From positions 248,001 through 312,000 of the forward strand of contig NZ_QAOJ01000002.1 in assembly GCF_003050835.1 (NCBI RefSeq): a stretch of DNA of 64,000 bases, written 5' to 3'. This document shows positions 50,512-59,650 of this stretch, piece by piece; within the stretch, counting starts at the first letter, position 1, and each line of letters opens with the position of its first letter. The translations under genes and the position numbers were made by a program. The notes below the pieces were generated by a model. It ran no database searches and was not told the origin of the DNA. It worked only from the letters and a program-made list of their open reading frames with translations. The stretch is from Pseudomonas sp. GV071. Lineage in GTDB: Bacteria > Pseudomonadota > Gammaproteobacteria > Pseudomonadales > Pseudomonadaceae.

Positions 50512-51999
50512 TTATCTGAGCTGAAACCACGTGGTCTTCAGCTGCGTGTACTTGTCGAATGAGTGCAAGGAGAGGTCGCGGCCAAAACCGGATTGCTTGC
50601 CACCACCAAACGGCACCGTCACATCCAGCGCATCGACGGTATTCACCGACACCGTGCCGGCGCGCAGTTGTTTGGCCACGCGGTGGGCGCGGTGCAGGTT
50701 GTCAGTCCACAGCGAGGCGGCCAGACCGTAGATGCTGTCGTTGGCCAGGCGCACGGCCTCTTCCTCGCTGTCGAACGGGATTACCGCCAGCACCGGGCCG
50801 AAGACTTCTTCCTGGGCCAGGCGCATATCCGCCGTTACGCCGGTGAAGATGGTCGGCTGAATAAAGTTGTTCGAGCCATTGAAGGTCAGCTGCTCGCCGC
50901 CACAGGCCAGGTGTGCGCCTTGCTCAAAGGCGCCGCGGATATAGCTCATCACCCGCTCGGTCTGCCGCGCTTCGACGATGGCGCCGGTGGCGCTTTTCGG
51001 GTCCAGCGGGTTACCCGGCTGCCAGGCCTGGGACTTGGCGACCAAGCGCTCAACGAATTCATCGTGAACCGAGCGTTCCACCAGCAAGCGCGAGTTGGCC
51101 GAACACACTTCGCCCTGATTGAAGAAGATGCCGAACGCGGCTTTTTCTGCGGCCAGGTCCAGGTCGCAATCGGCGAACACCAGGTTGGCGCTCTTGCCGC
51201 CGCACTCCAGCCACACCTGCTTGAGGTTCGACTGGGCGGAGTACTGCATAAAATATTTGCCCACTTCGGTGGAGCCGGTGAACGCCAGGCAGTCGATGTC
51301 CGGGTGCAGGCCCATGGCCTTGCCGGCGTGTTCGCCAAGGCCTGGCAGCACGTTGAGCACGCCCGCCGGAATGCCCGCTTGCAGGGCCAGCTCGGCCAGG
51401 CGCAACGCCGAAAACGGCGACTGCTCGGCCGGCTTCAACAGCACCGAGTTGCCGGCGGCCAGGGCCGGGGCGAGTTTCCAGGCGGCCATGTCCAGGGGGA
51501 AGTTCCACGGCACCACGGCGGCGACCACACCCAGGGCTTCACGGGTGATGGTGGCAAGCACGTTCTGCGCGCTGGGGGCGACCTGGTCGTAGAGCTTGTC
51601 CAGCGCTTCGGCGTACCAGCGGAACACGCCAGCGGCGCCCGGAACGTCGATGTTGTAGGCGTCCATCACTGGCTTGCCCATGTTCAACGAGTCGAGCAGC
51701 GCCAGCTCTTCGCGGTTCTCAAGAATCAGCTCGGCCAGGCGCAGCAACACGGCTTTGCGCTCGGTGGGGGAACGCTGCGACCAGACCCCGGAATCGAATG
51801 CCTGACGCGCCGCACGAACGGCCACATCGACATCCGCCTCGCCACAGGCAGCAACCTTGGCCAGGGTTTCACCGGTGGCCGGGTTGATCGCGGCGAAGGT
51901 TGCCCCGGACAACGCCGGCACCTGCTGGCCGTCGATCATCGCCAGCGTTGCAAAGCGCTGGGCGGCCGCCCGTTGTTGCCAGTCGTTAAGCTCAAACAC
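50512..51999 (-). CDS. Aldehyde dehydrogenase, aminobutyraldehyde/PuuC-KauB type
   Basis: This 495-residue NAD(P)+-dependent dehydrogenase has a catalytic Glu in LECGGKSAN, a catalytic Cys in NQGEVCSANSR (near residue 300) and a cofactor loop FTGSTEVGK. It resembles PuuC and KauB, which oxidise omega-amino aldehydes. It starts with GTG with AGAGGGG upstream. It forms an operon with the aminotransferase, which would supply its substrate. Confidence 0.92.
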   Translation of the reverse strand: MFELNDWQQRAAAQRFATLAMIDGQQVPALSGATFAAINPATGETLAKVAACGEADVDVAVRAARQAFDSGVWSQRSPTERKAVLLRLAELILENREELALLDSLNMGKPVMDAYNIDVPGAAGVFRWYAEALDKLYDQVAPSAQNVLATITREALGVVAAVVPWNFPLDMAAWKLAPALAAGNSVLLKPAEQSPFSALRLAELALQAGIPAGVLNVLPGLGEHAGKAMGLHPDIDCLAFTGSTEVGKYFMQYSAQSNLKQVWLECGGKSANLVFADCDLDLAAEKAAFGIFFNQGEVCSANSRLLVERSVHDEFVERLVAKSQAWQPGNPLDPKSATGAIVEARQTERVMSYIRGAFEQGAHLACGGEQLTFNGSNNFIQPTIFTGVTADMRLAQEEVFGPVLAVIPFDSEEEAVRLANDSIYGLAASLWTDNLHRAHRVAKQLRAGTVSVNTVDALDVTVPFGGGKQSGFGRDLSLHSFDKYTQLKTTWFQLR

Positions 52000-52180
52000 C
52001 CCGTCGCCCCTCTCACCGATAAACCTTTTGGTGAGAGCGATGGTGGCGGAACGGGCTGGATAGGAAAATTATTAAAAATGTCTTCGGGGTATATGAAAAA
52101 GCTGCTTTGGGCTGCACCGAGGTGGTGCTGGGTGCCAGATAAAAGTGCAAAGCAATTTGCCGGCCTGAGCGCACGGCAAT

Positions 52181-52250
52181 GTGGGAGGGGCTTTAGCCGC
52201 GAGCTTTTGACTTCCAAGATCAACAGCATCGCGGCTGAAGCCCCTCCCAC
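52181..52250. repeat. REP doublet, mixed arms
   Basis: First arm GTGGGAGGGGCTTTAGCCGC plus GA; second arm has GCGGCTGAAGCCCCTCCCAC, where TGAAG replaces TAAAG, so the two arms come from slightly different subtypes. It lies between the hydrolase and aldehyde dehydrogenase genes. Confidence 0.9.
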
Positions 52251-52260
52251 AGGGACCGAA

Positions 52261-53049
52261 TTACAGGTCGAAGCCGTCGTACAGCTCCGGGCGGCGGCCG
52301 GCGAGGTAGGGGAAGGTGCTTTCCTGTGCCGCGCGCTGGCCATGGTCCAGGTCCACCACCAACAGCGCCTCGCCATTGGCCGCGCTGGCCAGCTTGCTGC
52401 CATCGGGCGCTGCCACGCAGGAGCCGCCGAGAAAGGCCAGCCCCGCCTCGACGCCGCTGTGGTTGCAGTAGGCGACGAACAGCTGATTCTCCACGGCGCG
52501 GGCCGGCACGATCAGGTTGGGCACGGCGCCGTACTCCGGGGTCAATGCAGTGGGGATCAGCAGCAGTTCGGCGCCTTCGAGCGTCAGCTTGCGCACGTTC
52601 TCGGGGAACTCGACGTCGAAGCAGATCAGCAAACCGATGCTCCAGCCCGCGAACTCGACGGGCTTCTCCAGGCGTTCGCCCGGGGTGAACAAGGTGCGCT
52701 CGAACGCGCCGAACAGATGGGTTTTTCGGTAGTTGCACAGGCGCTGGCCGTTGGCGTCGATCAACTGCGCGGCGTTATAGGGTTTGCCGCCGCTCTCGTG
52801 GCTTTCGGCGTAGCCGTAGCAGATGGCGATGCCATGCTCGCGGGCAAGCTCGGCAATGCGCTGCGCTGCCGGCCCATCGGCGGCTTCGGCCGGTTGCGCG
52901 CGCAGGTTGTAGCCACCCAGCCACAGCTCCGAACACAGCAGCAACTGAGCACCGGCTGCAGCGGCCGCGCGGGCTTGGGTGGCCAGGTCGGCGAGGTTGG
53001 CGGCGATGTCGCCGGGGTGTCCTTCGGTTTGCCAGAGCGCCAGACGCAT
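52261..53049 (-). CDS. Carbon-nitrogen hydrolase (DavA/amidase-like nitrilase superfamily)
   Basis: This 262-residue enzyme has the nitrilase-superfamily triad: Glu in CSELWLGG (near residue 41), Lys in YRKTHLFG (near 111) and Cys in LLICFDVEFPEN (near 140). It closely resembles DavA, the 5-aminopentanamide amidase of lysine catabolism, as I recall it, so an omega-amino amide is a good guess for substrate. GGAGG precedes the start. It is divergent from a LysR gene and upstream of aldehyde dehydrogenase and aminotransferase genes, which could handle its products. Confidence 0.9.
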   Translation of the reverse strand: MRLALWQTEGHPGDIAANLADLATQARAAAAAGAQLLLCSELWLGGYNLRAQPAEAADGPAAQRIAELAREHGIAICYGYAESHESGGKPYNAAQLIDANGQRLCNYRKTHLFGAFERTLFTPGERLEKPVEFAGWSIGLLICFDVEFPENVRKLTLEGAELLLIPTALTPEYGAVPNLIVPARAVENQLFVAYCNHSGVEAGLAFLGGSCVAAPDGSKLASAANGEALLVVDLDHGQRAAQESTFPYLAGRRPELYDGFDL

Positions 53050-53225
53050 GCTGCTTCCTCCCTTGTTTTTATGCTGAGTGTGTACGGCTTTTGCTACGAG
53101 CCGGCTACGGTTGTAGCAAGCAACCGGCCAAGAAAAATATGCCCTGTGCTGCGTAAAAAGGTGTGCACGTCAGGCCCCGCCAACGCGGTAAGGTGTGCGC
53201 AGAAATGTCCTACCCGAGGTTTGTC

Positions 53226-54146
53226 GTGGCTGCCTATACCCTGCGCCAACTTAAATATTTCGTCACCACCGTGGAATGCGGCAGCGTCGCCGAGGCGTCG
53301 CGCAAGCTGTACATCGCCCAGCCGTCGATTTCCACCGCGATCAAGGGTCTGGAAGAAAGCTTCGGCGTGCAGCTGTTTATCCGTCACCACGCCCAGGGCG
53401 TGTCGCTGACCCCCAGCGGCGCGCGCTTCTACCGCAAGGCCCAGGAACTGCTGCGCATGGCCAAGGAGTTCGAACAGAACGCCCTGGCCGACAACGACAT
53501 CATTGCCGGACAGATCGATATCGGCTGCTTTGAAACCGTGGCGCCGCTGTACCTGCCGCGCCTGATCGCCGGCTTCAACGCGCTCTATCCAGGGGTGGAA
53601 ATCCGCATCCGCGATGGCGAGCAACAGGAGCTGGTACAGGGCCTGACGTCCGGCAGCTTCGACCTGGCGATCCTCTACGACCACGACCTCGACGGCACCA
53701 TCGAAACCCAGGCGCTGATGCCGCCGCAGCGCCCCTATGCACTGCTGCCCGCCGACCACCGTTTTGCCCAGCAAGCGCAGGTGTCGCTGCGTGACCTGGC
53801 GCTGGAACCGATGATTCTGCTCGATGTGCTGCCGAGCCGAACCTACTTCGTCAGCCTGTTCGAAGAGCTCGGCCTGACCCCGCATATCGCCTTCAGCTCG
53901 CCCTCCATCGAGATGGTGCGCGGCATGGTCGGCCAGGGCTTCGGTTTCTCAGTACTGGTGACCCGCCCGCACTCGGAATGCACCTATGACGGGCAGAAGG
54001 TGGTGGCGGTGAATATTGCCGAAGACGTCACCGGCTCAGGGCTGGTGGCGGCGTGGTTGAAGCGCTCGCAATTGACCAAGGTGGCGCAGTTGTTTGCCGA
54101 TTATTGTCAGCAGGAGTTGGCGCCGGAAAAGCTGCCCTCACCCTAA
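53226..54146 (+). CDS. LysR-family transcriptional regulator
   Basis: This 306-residue LysR protein starts AAYTLRQLKYFVTTVE, then the helix-turn-helix SVAEASRKLYIAQPSISTAI. The effector domain occupies about 90-300. The GTG at 53226 has CGAGG seven bases upstream; ATG 53205 is possible. It is divergent from the carbon-nitrogen hydrolase and likely controls it. Its stop codon lies within a dispersed repeat. Confidence 0.9.
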   Translation: MAAYTLRQLKYFVTTVECGSVAEASRKLYIAQPSISTAIKGLEESFGVQLFIRHHAQGVSLTPSGARFYRKAQELLRMAKEFEQNALADNDIIAGQIDIGCFETVAPLYLPRLIAGFNALYPGVEIRIRDGEQQELVQGLTSGSFDLAILYDHDLDGTIETQALMPPQRPYALLPADHRFAQQAQVSLRDLALEPMILLDVLPSRTYFVSLFEELGLTPHIAFSSPSIEMVRGMVGQGFGFSVLVTRPHSECTYDGQKVVAVNIAEDVTGSGLVAAWLKRSQLTKVAQLFADYCQQELAPEKLPSP

Positions 54147-54260
54147 CCCTCTCGCCTGCCCGGCCGGCCTAGCGGGAGAGGGGACGAGATCGCCGTAAGT
54201 CCAAACAACTCCGTCCGCTGGTCTCCCTCTCCCGCTTGCGGGAGAGGGCCGGGGTGAGGG
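54135..54260. repeat. Inverted repeat of CCCTCACCC / GGGTGAGGG type
   Basis: CCCTCACCCTAACCCTCTCG begins inside the LysR stop region; its inverse, ending GGCCGGGGTGAGGG, closes at 54260, with a CTCTCCCGC/GCGGGAGAG inner hairpin. A second copy is at 62958. It separates two convergent genes. Confidence 0.88.
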
Positions 54261-54266
54261 TAGGCT

Positions 54267-55352
54267 CTACGCCTTCATCACCGCCAACAACCGCTCCCCA
54301 TCCAACGCCTTGCACACCCCCACCGGCTTCTGCATCGGCGAATCCTCGGCCGCCAACATCGCATTCAAAATCGCCTCATCCGTGCACTGCACCGCCGCCA
54401 GGTAAAACGCGTCGAAGCAATCGTCATTCAGGTAATCCAGGTTCTGCAGCGGCCCGCTTAGCTGCGGCATAGCCCGTGGATTGGCGACGCTCAACGCCAG
54501 GAAAATATCCCCGGAATTATTCCCCCCCGGCGTCCCCGCCAGACCAATCCCCAACCCGGCGCGACGGGCCAGGCGACGCAGTTGGTGCGGCAGCATCGGC
54601 GCATCGGTGGCGATGATCACCACAATCGATCCACGCTCACGGTCCAACCCCTCTGGCAGCTCATCCGGCAACCGCTCACCCACCGGCACGCCGAGCACTT
54701 TGAACCAGTCGCGCATGCCGTGGTTGGCTTGCAGCAGTACGCCGAGGGTGTAGGTTTTGCCGTCCACCTCGATCACCCGCGAGGCGGTGCCGGTGCCGCC
54801 TTTGAAGCCATAGGCGATCATGCCGTTGCCACCGCCGACGTTGCCTTCGGCCAGCGGCCCGGTCATGGCACCGTCCAGTGCGGAACGGGCGTGGGCTTCA
54901 GTCACGTGCAGGCCGTTGATGTCATTGATCACGCCGTCGTAGGTTTCCGCCACCACCGGCATCGCCCACAGGTGGTTGCTTTCCCAGGCCTGGGCGTAGT
55001 GGTCGATGGTCCAGCGTGTGGCGGCCTGGTGGACGATGCCGACGCTGTGGGAGTTGGTCAGGCACACCGGGCCGACGAAGTAGCCGCCGTCTTCAATCCA
55101 GTGGGTGCCGGTCATTTCGCCGTTGCCATTGAGCGCTGAAAAACCCGCCCACACCGGCATCGGTTCGGGCTCGTAGCCCCGCGGCAGAATGGCGGTGACG
55201 CCGGTCTGGATGCGTTTGCCGTTGGCTGCGGTGCCCTCGACATTCTGGAACCCCACCAACACCCCCGGCACATCGGTAATGGCGTTGTCGGGGCCGGTAC
55301 GGCCGGGAAAGGCCAGGCCAAGCTGGCGGGCGCGGGGCTTGTCAGGAGCCAT
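54267..55352 (-). CDS. P1-family (DmpA-type) aminopeptidase
   Basis: This 361-residue protein of the DmpA/BapA family is made as a precursor that cleaves itself to expose a catalytic Ser. The probable cleavage point is Asn279-Ser280 in GGNNSGDIFLALS. Other family marks are TDVPGVLVG, GVTAILPRG and VGGGNGMIAYGFKGGTGTASR (split). Known members release N-terminal D-Ala, L-amino acids or beta-amino acids from small peptides. No signal peptide is seen. Its start overlaps the upstream permease gene by 11 bases, so it is translationally coupled to an importer. Confidence 0.93.
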   Translation of the reverse strand: MAPDKPRARQLGLAFPGRTGPDNAITDVPGVLVGFQNVEGTAANGKRIQTGVTAILPRGYEPEPMPVWAGFSALNGNGEMTGTHWIEDGGYFVGPVCLTNSHSVGIVHQAATRWTIDHYAQAWESNHLWAMPVVAETYDGVINDINGLHVTEAHARSALDGAMTGPLAEGNVGGGNGMIAYGFKGGTGTASRVIEVDGKTYTLGVLLQANHGMRDWFKVLGVPVGERLPDELPEGLDRERGSIVVIIATDAPMLPHQLRRLARRAGLGIGLAGTPGGNNSGDIFLALSVANPRAMPQLSGPLQNLDYLNDDCFDAFYLAAVQCTDEAILNAMLAAEDSPMQKPVGVCKALDGERLLAVMKA

Positions 55353-56211
55353 GGGAGTCCTCGGCTTTCAGTGCAGCGGGTTGACGGTTGCGCAGGTACA
55401 AGCCCACTGCGGCAATCAGCAGCGAGGCGAGAATCAGCAAGGTGGCGATGGCGTTGATCTCGGGCTTGATGCCGCGGCGGATCATGCCGTAGATGTAAAC
55501 CGGCAAGGTGGTGGAGTCGACGCCGGAGATGAAGTAGGTGATCACCAGGTCGTCCATGGAAATGATGAACGACAGCAGCGCGCCACCAATCACGCCCGGC
55601 AGAATCATCGGCAAGGTAATACGCCGGAAGGTGTACCAGGGGTTGGCGCCAAGGTCCGCCGAGGCTTCTTCCAGGCGTGTGTCCATGCCGGCCAAGCGGG
55701 CACTGACCACAATAAACACGTAGCTCACCAGAAAGCTGCAGTGGCCGATGATGATCGACACCTTGCCCAGCGGAATGCCGATGTTGACGAAGAAGATCAG
55801 CAACGAAATGCCCAACACCACGTCCGGCATCATCATCGGCATAAACAGCAACATGCGGTAGAAGCCCTGCAGGCGAAAGCGGAAACGCGCCAGTGCCAAG
55901 GCGGTGAGTGTGCCGATCACGGTGCTGATCAGCGCGGTGATCAGCGCCACGCTGAGGCTGGTGCGCAGTGAGCCCAGCAACTGGTCGGTGGACTCGATGT
56001 ACTGCACGTTGTCGGCCAGGTGGTTGGCCATGCCGAAGATCGAGCGGTACCAGTCCAGCGACGCCTCGCTCCAAATCATCATGTTCAGCGGGTTGCCGTT
56101 GAACGAGTAGACGAAGATCAGGCCGATCGGCAGGTAGAGAAAGATAAAGAACAGCAGGCTGTAACCGGACAGCAGCTTCTGCCCGAGACCTTTGATCAAC
56201 GAGCGGCTCAT
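55342..56211 (-). CDS. ABC transporter permease, PotC-like
   Basis: This 289-residue permease has about six membrane helices. The EAA loop LEEASADLGANPWYTFRRI is near residues 180-198. It resembles PotC/PotI of polyamine importers. It overlaps the PotB-like gene by four bases and the peptidase gene by 11 bases. The import substrate is probably a small cationic peptide, amide or polyamine-like compound, given the peptidase in the operon. Confidence 0.9.
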   Translation of the reverse strand: MSRSLIKGLGQKLLSGYSLLFFIFLYLPIGLIFVYSFNGNPLNMMIWSEASLDWYRSIFGMANHLADNVQYIESTDQLLGSLRTSLSVALITALISTVIGTLTALALARFRFRLQGFYRMLLFMPMMMPDVVLGISLLIFFVNIGIPLGKVSIIIGHCSFLVSYVFIVVSARLAGMDTRLEEASADLGANPWYTFRRITLPMILPGVIGGALLSFIISMDDLVITYFISGVDSTTLPVYIYGMIRRGIKPEINAIATLLILASLLIAAVGLYLRNRQPAALKAEDSHGS

Positions 56212-57110
56212 GGACGGCCCTCCAGCGCTTCGGCGCGGCTAAGGCTGCGCACATACAGCAGCAAAAACACCAGCACGCTGGCCATCAATAACATCGCCAG
56301 CGCGGCGCCAAACGGCCAGTTACGGGCGGCGAGAAACTGCTGCTCCACCAGGCTGCCGATCATCAGCACCTTGGCGCCACCGAGCAGCGACGGCACGATG
56401 AAATTGCCTAAGCTCGGGATAAACACAATGATCGAACCGGCGGCTACGCCAGGCATGGTCAGCGGCAAAATCACCTTGCGGAAGGTTTGCCAACGGCTGG
56501 CACCGAGGTCTTGCGAAGCCTCGATCAGGCGGCGGTCGAGCTTCTCGACGCTGGCGTAGATGGGCAGGAACATAAACGGGATAAAGATGTACACCAGCCC
56601 GATCAGCACCGCGGTTTCGCTGTAGATCAGGTCCAGCTCGGCGTTGATGCCCAGGCCATGCAGAAACTGATTGAGAAAGCCGCTGGGGCGCAGAATCAGC
56701 ACCCAGGCGTACAGGCGCACGATCAGGCTGGCGAAGAACGGCAGGGTGATCAGAAACAGAAAGAAATTGCGCTTGCGCTCATTCAGGCGGCTGACCCAGA
56801 ACGCCACCGGGTAACACACCAAGAGCGACACCAGCACCGTCAGCAAAGCGATGCGGAATGAGCGCAGGATGATTTCCAGGTAGACGATATCGAACTCTTC
56901 GTTGCTGCCGTCAGCCCAGCCGAGCACCCGGCCAAAACTGTCCGGGTAGAAATTCCATTGCACGCCGCCGTACATGCCCGGCTCGGCCAGGCTGTAAGCG
57001 GCCATGATCAACAGCGGCGCGATAAAAAAGCCGCCGATCAACAGGGTCACCGGGCTCAGCAAGCCGACTAGCCGCAGACGATTGCGCCCCTGCAGGGTCA
57101 GGCCGCTCAT
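56208..57110 (-). CDS. ABC transporter permease, PotB-like
   Basis: This 300-residue permease has about six membrane helices. The loop RLIEASQDLGASRWQTFRKV lies near residues 193-212 and is typical of the PotB/PotH family. It shares one base with the upstream ATPase gene and four with the next permease gene. Partner of the PotC-like subunit in a heterodimeric channel. Confidence 0.9.
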   Translation of the reverse strand: MSGLTLQGRNRLRLVGLLSPVTLLIGGFFIAPLLIMAAYSLAEPGMYGGVQWNFYPDSFGRVLGWADGSNEEFDIVYLEIILRSFRIALLTVLVSLLVCYPVAFWVSRLNERKRNFFLFLITLPFFASLIVRLYAWVLILRPSGFLNQFLHGLGINAELDLIYSETAVLIGLVYIFIPFMFLPIYASVEKLDRRLIEASQDLGASRWQTFRKVILPLTMPGVAAGSIIVFIPSLGNFIVPSLLGGAKVLMIGSLVEQQFLAARNWPFGAALAMLLMASVLVFLLLYVRSLSRAEALEGRP

Positions 57111-58225
57111 CAGGCGTCACCTGCCAGCACATGGGCAGCCGCCGTGGCGTACCACAGGCGCAGGGTTTCGCCGGCATGCAGGCGCTGCAACGCCTGGCGC
57201 GCTGCATCACGGACCACGGCTTTCACCTGGCTGCCGTGGGGCGTGCGCATGCTCACTTCGAAGTCCTTGCCGACAAACACCGTCTGCTCCACCACGCCTT
57301 CCAGCCAGGCGTGAACTTCGGGGTTGCCGGGGCAGTCGAGGTGAAAGTGCTCGGGGCGCAGCAGCACTTGCACCGGCTGGTTCAGCTGCAACTCCCCACG
57401 GCTCACGCGCAAGGTGTCGCCCAGCTCACTGAGCAATTCGGCGTGCTGTTCATCCAGCGCACTGACCCGCGCCTTGAACAGGTTGCTCTCGCCGATAAAA
57501 CCGGCGACGAAGGCGTTGGCGGGGCGGTCGTAGATTTCCTCGGGGCGACCGATCTGCTGCACGTGGCCGCCATTGAGCACGACGATGCGGTCGGACATGG
57601 TCAGGGCCTCTTCCTGATCATGGGTCACGAACACAAAGGCAATGCCCAGCTCGCTCTGCAGTTTTTTCAGCTCGCGCTGCATGCTCTGGCGCAGGTGGCG
57701 GTCGAGGGCCGACAGCGGCTCATCAAGCAATAACAAAGCGGGGCGATTGACGATGGCGCGGGCCAACGCCACGCGCTGTTGCTGGCCACCGGATAGCAGG
57801 CCCGGCTTGCGTTTTTGCAGGCCACCCATGCCGACCATCTCCAGCGCTTCACCGACACGGGTGTCGCGCTCTTTGCGCGGCACGCCGCGTACTTCCAGGG
57901 CGTAACCCACGTTGTCGCCCACGCTCAGATGGGGGAACAGCGCGTAGCTCTGGAACACGGTGTTGACCGGGCGCTGATAGGCCGGCACATCGTTCATCGG
58001 CTGGCCCTGGATGATCAGGCTGCCGCTGTCCAACTGCTCGAAGCCACTGATGGCGCGCAGCAGGGTGGTCTTGCCGCAGCCGGAAGGGCCGAGCAAGGTC
58101 ACGAATTCATTGGCGCCGACACTCAGGTCGACCCCATCCAGCGCCCGCACCGCCTGGCCTTCAGGGGTACGGTAATGCTTCACGGCAGCCTTGATTTCGA
58201 CCACCGGGGTATTGGCGTTAGACAT
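57110..58225 (-). CDS. ABC transporter ATP-binding protein, PotA-like
   Basis: This 371-residue ATPase has Walker A GPSGCGKTT near residue 48, signature LSGGQQQRV near 144, Walker B LLLDEPLSALDRH near 168, and the switch His in VTHDQEEAL. A C-terminal TOBE domain (about 290-365) includes LRPEHF. The start MSNANTPVV is chosen over an ATG ten codons earlier because it gives the normal N-terminus. It is one of five coupled genes from the binding protein to the peptidase. Confidence 0.92.
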   Translation of the reverse strand: MSNANTPVVEIKAAVKHYRTPEGQAVRALDGVDLSVGANEFVTLLGPSGCGKTTLLRAISGFEQLDSGSLIIQGQPMNDVPAYQRPVNTVFQSYALFPHLSVGDNVGYALEVRGVPRKERDTRVGEALEMVGMGGLQKRKPGLLSGGQQQRVALARAIVNRPALLLLDEPLSALDRHLRQSMQRELKKLQSELGIAFVFVTHDQEEALTMSDRIVVLNGGHVQQIGRPEEIYDRPANAFVAGFIGESNLFKARVSALDEQHAELLSELGDTLRVSRGELQLNQPVQVLLRPEHFHLDCPGNPEVHAWLEGVVEQTVFVGKDFEVSMRTPHGSQVKAVVRDAARQALQRLHAGETLRLWYATAAAHVLAGDA

Positions 58226-58279
58226 GAACAGCTCCGGTAAAGCGGGAGAACGCATTTCACGCGGCTATCAGTGATCCTT

Positions 58280-58343
58280 GTGGGAGGGGCTTTAGCCGCG
58301 AGCTTTTAAAGATCAAGAGCATCGCGGCTAAAGCCCCTCCCAC
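58280..58343. repeat. REP doublet, GTGGGAGGGGC type
   Basis: GTGGGAGGGGCTTTAGCCGC plus GA and its inverse, between the binding-protein and ATPase genes. Such an element inside an ABC operon often follows the binding-protein gene and may stabilise its transcript. Confidence 0.93.
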
Positions 58344-58366
58344 AGGACCGAGGAGCAGCGCATGGC

Positions 58367-59425
58367 TTAATTAGCGGTGCGCACCCGCGTCCAGGCGCGG
58401 TCGTATTTCTTCAGGTCTTTGCCCAGGTCGTTGAAGATCTGCAGCTTGGCCTTGACCTCGGCCGGGGGGTTGGCCGCCGGGTTGTCTTTCAGCTCAGCCG
58501 GCAGCAGTTTCAGCGCCTCGGCATTGGGGGTGCCGTTGGTTTGCTGGATGGTGTTGAGCGAGGCAATTTCCGGGCGCAGGAAGAACTCCATGAAGCGCTT
58601 GGCGTTGGCCTTGTGCGGCGCGGTCTTCAGCACGCACATGTCTTCCTGGTACATCGTCGCGCCTTCCTTGGGGATCACGTAGGTGAGGTTGGCGGGGTCC
58701 TGTTTCACGTACATCAGCGCGCCGACAAAGTACTGCGCGGCCACCACGTCGCCGGACTGCACCATCGGCACCACTTCATAGCTGAACGCCGAGATCAGCG
58801 GCTTGCGCTCCAGCAGCCAGTCCTGGGTGACCTTGAGGTCATCGGCGCTGGTGGTGTTCACCGACAGGCCGTTGCTGATCAGGCCGACCGCCAACACTTC
58901 ACGCATGTCGTCGAGCATCGCCACCTTTTTGCCGGCCTTGGCTTCGTTGAAGAAGTCGGTCCAGGTTTCGATCGGTTTGCTCACTTTGTTCTTGTTGTAG
59001 AAGATGCCCACCGTGCCCCAGGCGTAGGGCATGCAGTACTCGCCCTTGGGGTCGGACTTGGCGCGCAGGTAGGCCGGGTCAATGTTCTTGAATGCCGGGC
59101 TCTGGTTGATATCGGTTTTTTCCAGCAGGTTCAGCGCGGCCATGGTGTCGTGCATATGCACTGAGGGAAACACGATGTCGTAGCCGGTGGCGCCGGCCTG
59201 CAGCTTGGCGAGCATTTCTTCGTTGCTGCCGTAGGTGTCGAGGCCTACCTTGATGCCGGTTTCGGCGGTGAAGCGGCTGAGTACTTCCGGGTTGATGTAG
59301 TCGCCCCAGTTATACAGCCGTAGCTCTTCGGCGGCCTGGGCGGCGCCGGCGCTGAGGGCGAGGATGCCGCCGATAACGGCGGGCAAGGAAAGCTGGCGCA
59401 GGGGACGGGTGATAAGGTCGAGCAT
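58367..59425 (-). CDS. ABC transporter periplasmic binding protein, PotD/PotF-like
   Basis: This 352-residue protein has a signal peptide (about 1-33, ending AQA), followed by EELRLYNWGDYINPEVL, the usual N-terminus of mature polyamine-binding proteins. PYAWGTVGIFYNKNKV is another family mark. A longer frame reaches 59590, but the start here has AGGA upstream and a proper signal peptide. Ligand is unknown; it may bind a peptide or amine that DmpA then cleaves. Confidence 0.92.
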   Translation of the reverse strand: MLDLITRPLRQLSLPAVIGGILALSAGAAQAAEELRLYNWGDYINPEVLSRFTAETGIKVGLDTYGSNEEMLAKLQAGATGYDIVFPSVHMHDTMAALNLLEKTDINQSPAFKNIDPAYLRAKSDPKGEYCMPYAWGTVGIFYNKNKVSKPIETWTDFFNEAKAGKKVAMLDDMREVLAVGLISNGLSVNTTSADDLKVTQDWLLERKPLISAFSYEVVPMVQSGDVVAAQYFVGALMYVKQDPANLTYVIPKEGATMYQEDMCVLKTAPHKANAKRFMEFFLRPEIASLNTIQQTNGTPNAEALKLLPAELKDNPAANPPAEVKAKLQIFNDLGKDLKKYDRAWTRVRTAN

Positions 59426-59577
59426 GTTCCTGTTCTCCACTGTTTTGATTGCGCAAGGCGTGGCCTGGCACTGTTGTTGCGGCAGGAATTGCGAGGGCTG
59501 TTCGGCGATATCGGGGAAGGTCTGAGCGCCTTCGTCTGCTGAGCGAGCCTTTTGGTAGGGCAAGCCGAGAATAGAAT

Positions 59578-59594
59578 ATATTTCTTCCAAATAT
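59578..59594. promoter_or_regulatory. Candidate RpiR operator, first palindrome
   Basis: ATATTT-CTTCC-AAATAT is a perfect 6-bp inverted repeat in an AT-rich stretch, 57 bases upstream of the RpiR start. Confidence 0.45.
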
Positions 59595-59600
59595 CAACTC

Positions 59601-59620
59601 TCTGACATACTCGTGTCAGA
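59601..59620. promoter_or_regulatory. Candidate RpiR operator, second palindrome
   Basis: TCTGACA-TACTCG-TGTCAGA is a perfect 7-bp inverted repeat six bases after the first palindrome and 30 bases before the RpiR start. Position suggests repression or autoregulation; the paired sites may serve both divergent genes. Confidence 0.5.
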
Positions 59621-59650
59621 TTTTAATTTTTAGCCAGCCGGAGCGCAGGC

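Noticed and set aside
50563..53409. 948-codon open frame on the plus strand
   Set aside because: It runs antisense through the aldehyde dehydrogenase, a REP element and the carbon-nitrogen hydrolase and then into the LysR gene. It shows no domain and crosses a non-coding repeat.
59425..59590. N-terminal extension of the PotD-like protein to 59590
   Set aside because: The extension would remove the signal peptide from the N-terminus and crosses the palindromic, AT-rich regulatory region; the internal ATG has a ribosome site.
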